A stretch of 64,000 nucleotides of DNA from Chloranthus sessilifolius (GCA_021018995.1 CM037587.1:67847604-67911603), one strand, 5' to 3'. Shown: positions 1-11,521, numbered from the stretch's first letter. Numbers and translations are program-made. Notes: generated by a model from the letters alone, not told the origin.

Positions 1-555
1 GAAAGACTCTATTGGATAGACTGTGGCCATTTGAGTGGACAGACTATATCCTTAAGAGAGCCCCAAATGGCATGGGTTAAGTTGGATTCTTCTACCTTGC
101 TGAGGTTAGTGATAGCACTTCAGCAAGGATTTGCTGCAGAGAGAGCCCTAAATCTGAGTTACATAACTGAAAGAACTTTAACTTAGACTGCTTACTTCTC
201 ATCATTTTATCTTTATTTTAACACACCATCACCACCCTCTTCATAACCATTTCTTAGGATAGGACCACACTTTATTTCTTTTCTTTTTAGTAGGTAATTT
301 AGTGTAGTTGTGACACCCAACTCCCTTTCTTTAGGATTGTCAGATCTATAGCCAGATCTGGAGGCCTACTATTATAGCCCATTTTGGGTTCTAGATCAAT
401 TTCTCTATGAGACAAACTGTTACTTATCAAAACTTGCTACAATAGCCCTGTATCTTGCAGGCTTAGGATTACTTTAGTTGTGCTATTTTCATCTTTTATT
501 TTATTTTGATTTTTAATTTGTTCTCACCACACAATAAAATCAGCACACAACCCAA
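1..555 (+). repeat. LTR 3' portion, LARD family (Athila-related, non-autonomous)
   Basis: This stretch aligns by eye with the last part of the LARD3 LTR (about 30740-31281). Shared stretches include the 'ATTGGAT...CTGTG(G/A)CCATTT(G/A)AGTGGACAGA' block near the start and the 'AACTTGCTACAA...CCTGTATCTT' block near 430-460. It reads in the + direction and ends near 'CCCAA' about position 555, like the CCCAACA ends of its relatives. The rest of the element lies left of the window, so I cannot tell a solo LTR from a 3' LTR. It abuts Athila-type gag sequence and so appears to have inserted into that element. Confidence 0.75.
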
Positions 556-1624
556 TCCGACAACAGGTACATCTCGTGAAATCTCAGGATCAATCCGATT
601 CGATGCAGCTTGTTGCTCCAAATTCTCACTTAAGTTTTCAAATAATTCCCAAGCATCGTCTGCGGTCTTTGTGAGAAACATCCCCCACAAGAAGCATCTA
701 TCATTTGTCAGTTAGACTCAGTCAATCCTTCATAGAAGCCTTGCACAATTTGGTAGTTCGAAACCCCATGATGGGGACACTTGCGCAGAAGCTCGTTTAA
801 ATGCTCACTCTCATGAAAGGATTCATCCGGATCTTGCTTAAATGATGTTATGGTCTTTCGGATGGTGTTCGTCTTACCAATTGAGAAATATTTAACTAAG
901 AACTTCGTTTTCAGCTGTTCCCAACTGGTAATCGAATCTCGAGGCAAAGAATTCCCGTTGCCTTATCCTTCAATGAGAATGGAAAGAGCCTCATACAAGC
1001 AGCCTCTTCCGACAATGTGTTAATTTTGAATAAAGTCAGGACTTCTAAAAATTGGTAAGATGGTCATAGGGATCCTCATTACTAAGCCCATGAAAGCTAG
1101 CAAGCATTTGAATTAGATTAGGCTTAATTTTGCAGTTCCCATTATCGACTACTGTGGGTAATCGTATACATGAGGGAGTTGTGAGAGTGGGCAGTGTCTA
1201 GTATTCCCTCGACGTTTTAGCCTCTAGTTTTTCTTCTCCCTGCATATTGAATTGAATCGGGGGCGGGGTGGCTAGAACGTTAAAAACTTACAACATTTTG
1301 AGAGGACCGAGAGCTAGCGTGAATACGTCGGCACGTCCTCTCAAGCTCAAGGTCTAGTCACACAAGAGAGGGAAATTGTGACCTCAACCTTGGCATAAAC
1401 AAGAAAAAAAAACAAAAATAAAATAGTTAGTCTACTAATCGAAAAACAAAAACACGTACCTCAGCCTCTCGCAGCATCCCGTGACAAGCTTTGTTATATG
1501 CGAGCTTCTAATCTTCGAACCTACAAAACACACACTACAGTTAGTATAATGTTACAAAAGATATAGTATGCAATAGATAAAATAAGAAATAAATCCGAAA
1601 TCCCTGGCAATGGCGCCAATAACT
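556..1624 (-). pseudogene. Athila-type gag and leader of a minus-strand Ty3/gypsy element (fossil)
   Basis: Read on the minus strand, this holds capsid-region signatures of plant Athila-like gag. 'EDPYDHL' lies near 1075-1055, 'LFPFSLKDKA' near 985-960, and then 708-947 has W-x2-L-K-T-K-F-L-x-K-Y-F and a 'CPHHG' motif. These are typical of the Retrotrans_gag family, which forms the particle shell. An untranslated leader (about 1300-1600) separates gag from the primer site next to the LTR at 1625. Only gag remains; protease and polymerase would lie to the left, where LARD LTR sequence takes over. The copy is decayed, with several interruptions. Family assignment rests on the gag motifs and the tRNA-Asp primer site. 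Confidence 0.8.
1601..1618 (-). other. Primer-binding site, tRNA-Asp type
   Basis: The plus strand reads TCCCTGGCAATGGCGCCA, matching 16 of 18 bases of the plant tRNA-Asp 3' end (TCCCCGGCAACGGCGCCA, recalled from knowledge). On the minus strand this is a primer site 6 nt downstream of the LTR end, the same spacing as in the LARD elements of this window. Confidence 0.8.
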
Positions 1625-3103
1625 TGATCGTCTTAAAATATGGCCTTGCAAGTGCACATGTCTGAATGTACTAGGGCAAGTACAAGGGTGTCGAACCATA
1701 GGGATTTGTTATTTATCTCCTATTTAATTCTATTTTACATGATAATTTGCAGCACTATATTTCCTAAATTAATCTAAAACAAAAATAAAATAAATATACA
1801 TAATTTTGAAAATAGGAGAGGAGAAAGTAGACTAGGTCTCTTGGATTCCAAATTCGTAACTAATAAATCTTACTTCCTTTCTATCGTGAATTCCTAGTAC
1901 CCCCGCTCTTGGCGACAAGCTCAGTCACTTCGTATATGAATTAGGTAGATCTAATCACGAGTTAGACAAACCTACTCGTCAAAGAACCATTGCACGAACC
2001 AACAAAATATATCCTACAAATCCTAGTCCGTCGGTGAATATCATATATAATCTAACCCCAATCCCTACAAGGCCACTAAGATTAAACTCATAAGATTGCA
2101 GTGTTACCATCGCGCTCCCGATCTAGTCGAAATCTCGGACCTGCAATCGTACCACAATGGAATCCATAAACAGAAAAAGAAAATAAAAATTTATTAAGAT
2201 ACTTATCCAGAATTTACAAAAGCTCCGGCCCGAAGCTTTAACCACGCATTGAATCAAAGGCCTTCATCATTGTTGATGCAGGCTCTGATTGATGATTACA
2301 TCAAGTCTCCCTCCATTTCAGAACTATATCTAACCAAATACTACGGAAACTCACGTCAGAGCCCTTTAGAAAAGTTTCAGCGTGTGAGTCCCCTAAAACT
2401 AAACCCTAGGGTCCTTGTTTATAAATTACAAGGCCCTAGAACAGATATACACGGTAAGGATTCTCCAGATCCTAAAAATCCTCCAAGGGGGTGATTCTGG
2501 GAGGAAATTCACATGATTTTGGAGTTATCTAGCTTTATTGAAGAGATTCTTGGAGAAGATCTCGCGTCCGTAAATATCCATAGCTATAGACCTTATTTTT
2601 CTGTCAAAAATGTTGTTTGGACCGATTGGGATTGAAGAACCGACCAGTTGATTTCAGTTCCCTTCTCAGGTAGGAGAGGACCCGCGAGCTTCAGCTTAGC
2701 TTTAATTTCTAGAGCGGTTGAAATAACTCTTGAGGATTCTTCTTCCTATTTATGTTATTTTCGACTGGTCAGCATAGTCCTGACCGGTCTCTCTTCATGT
2801 TCCTAAAGCCATCAGTGTCTTGACCGGTCGAAAGTGATGCTTCGACCGGACCAAATAGGCTTACTTCTCTTCAGCTGAAAACCTCCTCTGTTGTGCTGTA
2901 CCGACCTATCGAATTTGCAATTTTGACTTGTCCATTTGACCTTGTAAAGCACTCCTTCAGCTGCATCTCCGTGGACCCCTACCTTTTGCTTGGGTTTCTT
3001 CCTAACTTTGCTCATTTAATACTTTTTACGTTTAACCAGCTTTAGCACCTGTTGCAACACAACACAAACTAAAAGCATATATTAGTGGTTAATTGAGGTC
3101 TAA
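1625..3103 (-). repeat. 5' LTR of the Athila-like element
   Basis: On the minus strand the LTR starts TGTTAGACC (3103) and ends CGATCA (1625), followed by a 6-nt spacer and the tRNA-Asp primer site. A TATA-like sequence on the minus strand lies near 2754-2747 (CATAAATAGG). Upstream of it are several copies of a GACCGGTCGA word. The outer edge is uncertain: about 37 bp (3104-3140) between this LTR and element A match neither, so the true start could be slightly further right. Confidence 0.7.
2617..2920. repeat. GACCGGTCGA word cluster in LTR U3
   Basis: About six irregularly spaced variants of GACCGGTCGAA or its reverse complement occur here, for example near 2640, 2762, 2782, 2820 and 2840. 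One copy near 2900 reads ACCTATCGAAT, the same word that dominates the LARD LTRs. The core GACCGGTC is itself palindromic. Confidence 0.6.
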
Positions 3104-3140
3104 CAAAACCGGAATTTTGGGATAATTTGTATAACTTTTG

Positions 3141-3410
3141 GGTCCAATCAAAGACTTACTCTCGATTCACAAGGAAGAGCCCGACAAAACCTTATGGACC
3201 TTATACTTCGACGGTGCTTTCAATCACAAAGGAAAAGGTATTGGGACAGTCCTATTGAGCTCGAAAGGAGTCATCATACCTAATGCCTTTCAACTCAACT
3301 TCCTAATCACCAATAACGTCGCAAAATATGAAGCCTTCATTGCTAGACTACGAGCAGCACTACAACTAGGCGTCAAACAGTTGAATACAATTGGCGACTC
3401 CAAACTGGTG
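3141..3410 (+). pseudogene. Element A: second RNase H domain, first part (Tat lineage fossil)
   Basis: The frame shows 'LYFDGAFNHKGKGIGTVLLS' and later 'YEAFIARLRAALQLGVKQLN' and 'GDSKLV'. This is the pattern of the additional plant RNase H (aRNH) that Tat-lineage Ty3/gypsy elements carry next to integrase. Close relatives lie at about 27000-27250 (B) and 61700-61930 (D). The match begins near 3141 and stops near 3410, where LARD1 begins. It resumes at 8861. Confidence 0.85.
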
Positions 3411-3428
3411 AAATCTGCTGCTGAGGAG

Positions 3429-3442
3429 ACCCCCAAACCTAA
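3429..3442 (-). other. 3' polypurine tract of LARD1
   Basis: On the minus strand this reads TTAGGTTTGGGGGT. The same tract occurs in the middle of the element near 5040-5026, and a variant lies next to the 3' LTR of LARD2 (17876-17892). Confidence 0.65.
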
Positions 3443-5025
3443 CCTTTTCTAGATCTCGAGCAAAGTAAAATTTAAAACAACTAACTTACAAAAATAAATG
3501 CCACTTTCGTAGGGAACACTGGTGCATTTGGCACATGCACCAAGCCTTTTAAACCCCTAGGTGATCCCTAGTGGAGGAGTGGAGTCTCCTGAGGGTTTTC
3601 AGTGAAGGTACCCCCAAACTTCAATAAAATCAGTTAGTACTAATGCAACATGCTAAAACAAAGTTTAAGTAAAATAAAATAAATTCCACACCATGTTCAT
3701 TCATTTTTTAGAGAATTTTCAGCAGAAAAATCATCAGTTTAAAACCTAAAATTCTGCTGTAATTCCTTCATCATCAATCAGTTCATGTCAAGGCATTATG
3801 CTTGAAAATTAATGCAGAGCTCACCTTTAATTTAAGAATTCTGTTTTGATAATGCCCCAAACAAATCATATTTCAGACCCAAGTGTTACCAGGGCTGTCA
3901 CTCACAACAAAAATAGAAGGGTGCATCATTTCACACAGCTCAAGAGAAGTTACAGCCCTCAAATAGGACTGCAAGCATTAGCATAGGCATTTCTTTAATT
4001 TCTAAAATTTTCTAACTCTTTTGACCATAGATTAAACAAATCCTCATCTCCACATGACAGCTCAATCCATTTTAGATCAGTAAGGTTTTTTTTATTGGGT
4101 TGTAATGTGGCTTATGGGTGAAATTTGTAAAAGAATAAAGGGGTAAAAAGGATTCAAATTGAGAAATCAGCCAGGTAATGAGGTGATGCACCACCTTCTT
4201 CAGTTCTGCACAATTTCATCTACTTCTTGAATTTCCAGATTTGAAATGGCCAGCTTCTAATCATCTTTTCAATCTTTCGATGAGATGACTTCTCTTTTTC
4301 ATTCTTTTACTTTGCTTTTCTTTTCTTTTTGTATGCTTTTGCTTTTTTTTTTTTTTTTATGGGTTGGAATGCAACAACACCACCAAATGTGCTTTCCTCT
4401 TACTCAACCAAATTTTAAACCTTGCTCCTCTAACCTCACTTCTCCTCATTTTTCCTGATTTCCTAGATTGAGAGTGAACTGAAATAGGTCAAGGGGTTTT
4501 AGGTTCAAATTTTCTGGTTTTTATCAAAGAAAAATAGGAATTTTAAGGCTCAATGGTGTGTATCAAGGGCAGTTCAAAGGTGGAAATTTTTTTGGCTCAA
4601 ACTGTCCAAGGGATGGCCTTACTTCATGTCCTCAATGTCATGAATGCTGTCAAGCTGTTTCAACTTGGATTTGCCTAACTTCTAGTGGGAAAAATTAGAT
4701 CCAATCAGTCCTTAGAGCAGAAAAATTGCTAAGACACTCTTCAAAGAAAAATTTTCAGGCCCAAATCTCACTGGGTATGGCCTTCCATCAAATTTCTAGA
4801 GTGTATCCTCACAGTTTTCTCTCATTTCAAGTTCACTAAACATCAAAATTTGAAAATTCTTGACATTTGCTTCATGAAAAATGTTAAAACTATAACATCT
4901 TTCAGTTTCAAAAAGTTTTTAATTTCCACTTTTTCCAAAAATTAGGTGGGAAATCACTTTATTTTCAAAAACTTTTTCAATATAGCTGCACTAGCATTCA
5001 CTCATTTTATTGGCACACCTGCCAT

Positions 5026-5060
5026 ACCCCCAAACCTAAGATGAACATTGTCCTCAATGT
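5026..5060 (-). other. Central polypurine tract and hairpin motif of LARD1
   Basis: On the minus strand, ACATTGAGGACAATGT (a perfect 6-bp inverted repeat around AGGA) is followed by CTTAGGTTTGGGGGT. The same pair occurs in LARD2 (19605-19572, minus) and LARD3 (32821-32855, plus). Similar 'attgaggacaatg...gtgtgggg' stretches are known downstream of pol in plant Athila-type elements (from memory). Role inferred: second-strand priming or RNA structure. Confidence 0.6.
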
Positions 5061-6590
5061 TCTATACAATGAGAAACTAGGGGCAGCAGAGTAAAAGAAG
5101 AAAGAAAAACTAAAAAAAATTACAGCTATATGTAGCAGAAAATAAAAATGTAAAACTGAATACATGAACAGGAAAATGAAAAAATGATATACAAATGCAG
5201 GAAATTACTGCTAAAACAGAAAAAATAGCAAAATAAGGCTAGAAATGTGATGCAAATGAAAAGAAGCTAATGCTAGTAATAGAAAAAAAAAAGAACAAAA
5301 AAAATAGCAAAACCAAAGTAAAGAACTGAATATAAAACTATAAAAATAGAAAAATGCAAATATAAAAACAGAATTGCATATACAAAAATAGGAAAACAAC
5401 GTTAGAAACTGAATACCAAACTACCAAAAAGTAGAAAATTAGTAAAGTTAAGACCTAAGAATGAAAAATCAGCAATCTAAATACATAAATGAAACTAAAA
5501 TTCCTAAAATAGAAAAATCCTAAGACCAAAACCTAATCCACATGTGCCACAAGAAACCCCATAGGTTGAACCAATCAGCTTTTTATGAATCTATATGATT
5601 TTAAAAATGATCAGCAGAAATAACATACAGTGAAAAGCAAGATTCATAAGACTGACCCCTGTGTAGATGATGTGTATTAATCAAAAAGAGTTTCTAAATA
5701 ATTAAGCATGGGAGCACATATTAAAAAAAGGATTCATATAGCTGAGATCCATTTAATGGTGAAGAAATCTCGAAGGAAAATAAAATCAGTGGCTCCATTG
5801 AATATTCAAAACAGCATATGATCCACTACGTACTATCCTACATGATTCCTCAAATGAAAAACCATAATCTGAGTAGGTCCAAATGGGAAAAATGAATAAA
5901 ACAAAGAAGAACAGCCCATCTGGAAGATATTTTTATGTTTTTATAATTTTCTATTTTTTTATTTGTTTTGGATCAGCCCGGGCTCAGCAAGAGCCCTTAT
6001 TTACTACTGCTGAAAAATAATAAGAGAAACAAATCAGAAATGTCTATTTTTGTTTACATTTTCTTTTATTTTTGTATTTGGTTTTGTAAAAAAAACCAAC
6101 ATGCCTAAAAGACAGCAGAAATTATAATCAAAACAAACATCAAAACACAGCAAAACTGCTGGTTCTAAAAAAAAATATGATAATAAATGCAAAGGAGAAG
6201 GGGATGCAAACTCAAGTAGATCTACTCTTACTGCAATCCAAATGCTCCTTGTTTGGCAGCTGCTCCAGATCTGCAAAAAAAAAAAAAACACTATAGCAGT
6301 ACCTTATTCAAGCATAATGACAAGAACAAAAAGAAAACTCAGGCCACTGCCTCATTTTTGCAAAAAAGACAAAAGAGTGACAACAACATTTATTCAAATA
6401 ACTAGATGGCGAAGAAAACTAAAAAAAAATTCAGAATTGCTGCAGTTTAAAACTGGTTTTCTATACAAAAACTGCAGCAACCCTTAAATCAAACAGTTAG
6501 AATGTAATAAAAACAAAACAACAATAAAAACTAAAAAAATCATATCTACAAAATAAAAATAAAAATCAGATCTACTATCTAGATCAAAAC

Positions 6591-6608
6591 TCCCCAGCAA
6601 CGGCGCCA
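6591..6608 (-). other. Primer-binding site, tRNA-Asp type (LARD1)
   Basis: The plus strand reads TCCCCAGCAACGGCGCCA, 17 of 18 matches to the plant tRNA-Asp 3' end. It lies six bases from the LTR edge. Confidence 0.85.
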
Positions 6609-6614
6609 AAAACT

Positions 6615-8860
6615 TGTTGGGGATATTCAGTGTGCTCATTATTATAAATTAAAAGAAAGAAAATAAAATCAAAGTAAAACAGAGGATGAATTCAGTACAT
6701 CTAAAATATCCTAGACCTACAAGATACAAGGTCCTTTATAGCAAGTTCTAATAAGTAAGAGTTTATCCCACAGGGAGTAGTGATCTAAACCTATTAGGTG
6801 TATAGTAGACCTCCAGATCTGGCTACAGATCTGGTAATTCTAAGGAGAAAGAGAGCTTTTCGGGTGTCACTAGATCTAATTAATCTACAAAACAGAAATC
6901 TAGAACTAAGTCTAAAAGATGGAGGAAGATGAATGGTAAAATAAAATATAAAATGGGGGGAAATAAACAGCTAGGACCTGGTTTCTTTTGCAAAACAGAT
7001 CAAGGTATGTGAATTTGCAGCTGTCTTTCACTTGGCCACAAGCTCAAGTGCAAGGTAGAAGAATCCACTCTAAACCAATGGCTTGGACTAATCTTAAGGG
7101 TATGATCTGTCCACTTTAATGGTCACAGATCATCCTAAGGATTTCATCCAAATCAAAGGTTTAAGGTAAAAGAATCCAATCTAGACTAAAGGTTTGAATT
7201 GATCTTAAGGCTATGATCTGTCCACTTTAATGGTCATAGATCATCCTAGGGATTTTCTCCAAATCAAAGGCTTTAATTAGAACATTGAAAATCACCACAA
7301 ATGCTATGGATGCAAGGCTACAAGCTCAGGCATCCACAGGGGTATTAAATCAAGGGAAATCAGATGGTAATCAATAGATCTACTAGAAACTGAATGGGCT
7401 ATTCCCAAATACTTGGATCCTATAGACATCTAATGGCACCACAAGATCTTTAGATTTAATTGGACATTAAAATCAATAATTTATTAAATCAAAATTACTT
7501 ACAATAATCTTGTTCTCAGATCTGTGGTCTGTGCATCAATCCACACTTCTCCAAGCTAAGATTACAATTATAAACCATATCTGGACTACTTATCTAGATC
7601 TAATCCAATAGGCTGGATTAGAGAGAGAAAGGGGAAGAGCAAAGGAAAAATAAAACCTAAAGCTAAACCTAAATGAGCTAAGGAGAACTCAGGCTATTCC
7701 TTTGTTCCTACTTTCCTTGCTAAAGAAAAATAACAGAAAGGAGTTCTATTTATACATTGGTAGTGATCCGTGTGCTTTGGATTGCAGCCAATCAGAGGAG
7801 AGGATTTCAGTTTAAGCTTAATCCATGTTTAAGAGTTCCAACCAATTAGAGAAGAGATAGGGATTTTATTTTGTTTGCTCCCAGCTGAATCTAATTTGTT
7901 CCCCGCCAAAAATTAGTTCACACCCATGTGCAGAATTTCCTGTGCATTGGAGTTCTCAGATTTGCCCCTACCGTCCATTGATTTTTGCTGCTGCAGCCTC
8001 AAGCTATCGATAGGATTAGAAGTTGCACCTATTGATAGGTTCAATGGATAGGGAGCTCAAGAATTCGATAGGTACAAGTTGCATGTTTGAGGCTTCCGAC
8101 AGGTTGGTTGATTGAACCATTTGATAGGTTCATAGCTGATGCATTCGATAGGTTGGGAGACTTGTATTCGATAGGATGCATGGCAGTTCTTTGGAGGATT
8201 CGATAGGTACAAAGCATTGTTCAACAGGTTTAGCAACTACAACAATCGATAGGTGCAATGACTGCGCTACAGCAACCATTCGATAGGTTGAAAGAGTGAA
8301 GAGTTCGACAGGTTCAAGCTGCATGTTTGAAGCTTTTGACAAGTTAATAGTCCTTGCTCCATTTAATAGGTAGCTCCAGCTGATGCACCATTCGATAGGT
8401 TCAAAACTAATGCATTGAGGGACTGTTCGATAGGTACAAAACTGCAACATTCTTTAACCATTAGATAGGTTGAATTGCAACCAGTCGATATGTTGAATTG
8501 CAACCATTCGAGCTTTATGAACCAATCGACAGGTTTATTGAAGCATTCGATAGGTTCCATTGCTGCTGAGGAGTTCCTCTGCTGACATGTTCATAGAGCT
8601 GCATTGGTGGAGCTTCTCTTCATTTCAAGCAATTTAAGCTGCTGTTCTGCTCTAAGATCGATCACACCTTGGCCCTTCTTGCCTCTGTTCTAATAGATGG
8701 TTCCAAGTCCTCTTTTGGGCATTTTTACATAGGAAAACTGCATTATTCTATATTTCATCCCTAATTGCAAAATATACTTAAAAACTATTATTAACCACTT
8801 TAGGTACTAACAAAAGTCAGGTTTAAAGGTGTAGAAAGTGGTAAAAATCAGTGCTTAACA
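6615..8860 (-). repeat. 5' LTR of LARD1 (2246 bp)
   Basis: On the minus strand it runs from TGTTAAGCACTG (8860) to CCCCAACA (6615). A minus-strand TATA box (TATAAATA) lies at 7755-7748. Upstream of it, at 8000-8570, is a cluster of TTCGATAGGTTCA words. The R/U5 part (6615-7740) aligns with the LARD2, LARD3 and solo LTRs, including the 'CCTGTATCTT' block and the repeated 'GATCTGT(C/G)...CCACTTTAATGGTCA' passages. Confidence 0.9.
8000..8570. repeat. TTCGATAGGTTCA word cluster in LARD1 U3
   Basis: Well over a dozen variants of (A)TTCGATAGGTTCA or TCGACAGGTTCA occur at irregular 25-50 bp spacing. Examples lie near 8028, 8056, 8120, 8148, 8168, 8199, 8280, 8309, 8390, 8427 and 8548. On the element's own strand the word is GAACCTATCGAAT. 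Confidence 0.85.
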
Positions 8861-9260
8861 ATACCACAAGTCATTGGAGAGTGGAAGACTAAAGAAAGAA
8901 GACTGATGGCATACTTAGAAACTGGTCAATTCCTATTCGAGATAATTTCCTTCACACATATCTCTAGCTTAGAGAACGAGCTGGCAGACTCCCTCGCCAT
9001 GTTACCCTCAGTCATACAAATTCCAGTCGAATAAAACACAAAGTTCTTCATCGAGAAATTGACTGCACCAGCACATGAAGTCGCCTGGAAAGTGAAACTA
9101 GAACTGCCAACTCGACAAAGGCTATTACGAATGAAGGGCAGTCTACCCTAGGGGATCCTGCAAAGGAAAGAGCCATCATCGCAATCTTCAGATTCGAGAA
9201 GTCACGACCAATGATGGACAGCCCTGGTACTTCTTCATATGGAACTTCCTAAAACACCGA
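8861..9260 (+). pseudogene. Element A: second RNase H remainder and linker to integrase
   Basis: The text resumes right after LARD1 and matches B at about 27245-27650 and D at 61930-62340: 'QVIGEWK'-type sequence, then 'RLENELADSLA', the RNase H end. The linker before integrase follows, with the 'DDGQPWYF' region near 9215. It stops at the start of element B's 5' LTR. The last five bases (ACCGA, 9256-9260) reappear as GCCGA at 50838-50842, which I read as B's target-site duplication. Confidence 0.85.
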
Positions 9261-9336
9261 TGTAGACACCCCAATTTTTCCCTCTCGGAGTATGCAAACC
9301 TGATCAGTCAACCTTTGGTCTTACCCTCATACGAGG

Positions 9337-9574
9337 ACCATATACTGAAACAATAGTATATGGCTGAACATAGGCTGAAACAATAGTTCTGTGGCTCAGA
9401 CCCCACAACCCTAATATGGGACCATATACTGAAATAATAGTATATGGCTGAACACAGGTTGAAACAATAGCTCTGTGGCTCACACCCCACAACCCTAATA
9501 TGAGGACTATATACTGAAATAATAGTATATAGTCGAAGCACAGGCTGAAACAATAGCCCTGTGGTTCGGACTCG
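9337..9574 (+). repeat. Three 84-85 bp tandem units with a hairpin motif
   Basis: Units begin at 9337, 9421 and 9506. Each starts with ATATACT, eight bases, then AGTATAT (perfect 7-bp arms), followed by 'GGCTGAA...CAATAG...TGTGGCTC'. The same array is at 47079-47313 in the 3' LTR. Degenerate forms are at about 52155-52290 in the LTR of D. Confidence 0.85.
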
Positions 9575-10794
9575 ACTTAGCTCAGAAAAAGTCTCAAATT
9601 TTGTGCCCTTCCAGGTGCAGGCAATTCGATTGCACGCCCGATCACTGACGCACCATTGGTCCCCATTGGACTAGGCTTATCCTTCCCATGGACTGCCTTA
9701 GGAGTGGATTGTGCACCACATGGCACGCGTGATCAGATTGCACGCCCAATCACTAGCACGCAATTGGTCCCCTTTTGACCTGTCCTCTAATTCCCTAGAC
9801 TGCCTAAACTCCCCTCTTAAGCGCCTAGTACACCACGCTTAATTGGATTGCACACATCAAATAGAGCGTGCAATTAGTTCTAAGCAGTCTGAAACTAGGA
9901 CACCCGGATGAGCTAGTCAGCCGGTCACTCACTGAGTCATGATCGACTCAAAGTGTATTAAGCGGCCCAGACGGGGTGCGTAATTGAATTCCACCGACCA
10001 ATGAGGCGCACCCCTCAGGGCGCACAGTTGCCGAAATACCTATAAATAGACCCCCTTACCTCATATACCAAAAACAACATCACAACGCGTCCAACCTTGG
10101 AATTTTTGAAAGCTTAGAGATTTCGAGGATTCTCTCTCCATCGCCTAGCTTTAGGTAATTCCCTTAGTTCTAGTTCTTAATTCCTCCTTTCTAGTTTTAG
10201 TTCTAGGTTCTAGTTCTTAAGTTCTAGCTATTTAGTTCTTAATATCTAGTCTTAGATCTTAGGTGCTAATCCTAGTTTTAATTTTAGTTCTTAGTTTTTG
10301 GTTCTAGTTCTTAGGTTCTAGAACCAGTTCTTAATTTTTGTCTTCAGATTTCGAATTCTAGTTCTTAAATTCTAATTTCAGTTTATAGGTTTTAAATTTC
10401 TAATTTTAGATTTGATTTTAAGTGTCAGTTCTTAATTTCTAAATTTTAGATTTTAAATTCTAGTTCTTAGGTTCTTTTTACTTAATTTTTAGTTCTAATT
10501 CTAGACTATAATTATAGCCTTCGATTCCAGTCTAAATTTCAAATTCCAAATCTTATAAATTCATAGATTTCAATCCGCAAATCTATAATTTTTTAATTCA
10601 AACTTAGTAGTTTTTAATCAAATTTATTTCCAAAAACAACCTTAAACTAACCGATTTGCCCAAGGGAGCGTACGGAGGGTACCCGAGAATGGGGCCGATC
10701 CTCCTTAGCATAGCAGGCCCAAACCCCCTGTTTTTTAGATTCCCAGTAGAAGTAGGAAACCTAAAATAAATAGATTTCTAGTAAGAATTTAAAT

Positions 10795-11039
10795 ATTTAA
10801 ATTAATTAGATTCCTAATATAGTTAGAATATTTAAATTAATTAGAGTTCTAGTAGAATTAGAACATTTAAATTAATTAGAGTTCTAGCAGAATTAGAATA
10901 TTTAAATTAATTTGAGTTCTAATAGAATTAGGATATTTAAGCTAATTAGACTCTTAATAGAATTAGGATATTTATATTAATTAGAGATTTAATATGATTA
11001 GGACTCTTCAGATAATTAGACTGCTAGTAGAACTAGGAG
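10795..11039 (+). repeat. 35-bp tandem repeat, seven units (LTR U5)
   Basis: The consensus resembles ATTTAAATTAATTAGAGTTC followed by TAGTAGAATTAGAAT. Units start at 10795, 10830, 10865, 10900, 10935, 10970 and 11005. The copy in the 3' LTR is at 48537-48781. Confidence 0.85.
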
Positions 11040-11442
11040 ACTAGTTTAATTAAACTTTCAGAATAATTAAAACTTTTATAATCTCAGTAGGAATAAAAAA
11101 GACTAAAAGACAATAAGATTTAGAGCAGGAAAAGAAGAGAAACAAACAAAACATCCAGGTGACCCAATGCTGCTAACATCAGTAGGCCGATGACTCAGTA
11201 AAGAAGTCGAACCCACACCCCAGAAAGGCATGATCAGTGACGTGTTGCAGTGTCGATAGACATTTGCAACTGGCGATTGCAACGAATCAGGTAGTTTCTT
11301 CCAAGAATTTACCTTTTTTCCTTTTTTTATTTCCATACTTTCCACTCACAATCAATCGCCTTACGTCAGAGTCCACATAGACCAATTTGGACCACTCTTT
11401 CAGGGAACCGAAAGGAACCCACAAAAGCGCGCACCAACAGAT

Positions 11443-11460
11443 TGGCGATCACGATGGGAC
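11443..11460 (+). other. Candidate primer-binding site of element B
   Basis: TGGCGATCACGATGGGAC starts three bases after the LTR end. Element D has TGGCGATCGCGATGGGAC at the matching place (54618-54635). Position and opening TGGCG resemble the primer sites of other plant Tat elements. I could not match it confidently to a particular tRNA. Confidence 0.5.
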
Positions 11461-11521
11461 CTCTTGTTGCCAAAGCCTCCTTCATTTAATTTAAGTTTTC
11501 TTCTTTTTTTTTCTATTTTTC

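Larger units (their letters stand above)
3411..8860 (-). mobile_element. LARD1: non-autonomous Athila-related LTR retrotransposon
   Basis: Parts on the minus strand: 5' LTR (8860-6615), tRNA-Asp primer site (6608-6591), an internal region of about 3.2 kb without a recognisable protein, a central polypurine/hairpin motif (5060-5026), and a 3' polypurine tract (complement of 3429-3442). No 3' LTR follows the 3' tract; instead element A's RNase H sequence is met near 3410. The long non-coding interior between Athila-type ends fits the LARD class (large retrotransposon derivatives). It splits the second RNase H domain of element A, so it is younger than A. Confidence 0.85.
9261..11439 (+). repeat. 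5' LTR of element B (2179 bp)
   Basis: It starts TGTAGACACCCC and ends GCGCACCAACA. In order it holds three 84-85 bp tandem units with a hairpin motif (9337-9574), a CpG-rich U3 with GCGC/CAATT words (about 9597-10035), a TATA box TATAAATAGA (10041-10050), a U5 rich in 'TTAGTTCTAGTTCTTA' repeats (10150-10500), and a 35-bp tandem repeat (10795-11039). The 3' LTR has the same parts in the same order and the same length after subtracting its nested LTR. Confidence 0.95.

Noticed and set aside
5211-5399. Hydrophobic minus-strand frame resembling a small membrane protein
   Set aside because: It is a product of A-rich LARD interior sequence. The matching places in LARD2 and LARD3 show the same bias without a conserved frame. 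The same applies to 19599-19877, 32575-32874 and 33411-33638.
3424-6614. Envelope-like ORF in the LARD interior, as some Athila elements have
   Set aside because: No frame of meaningful length and no membrane or signal features conserved among the three LARD interiors.
8000-8570. CRISPR-like array of short repeats with unique spacers
   Set aside because: The words are 10-13 bp, degenerate and irregularly spaced, and lie in the U3 of a plant LTR. No cas genes or fixed repeat length.
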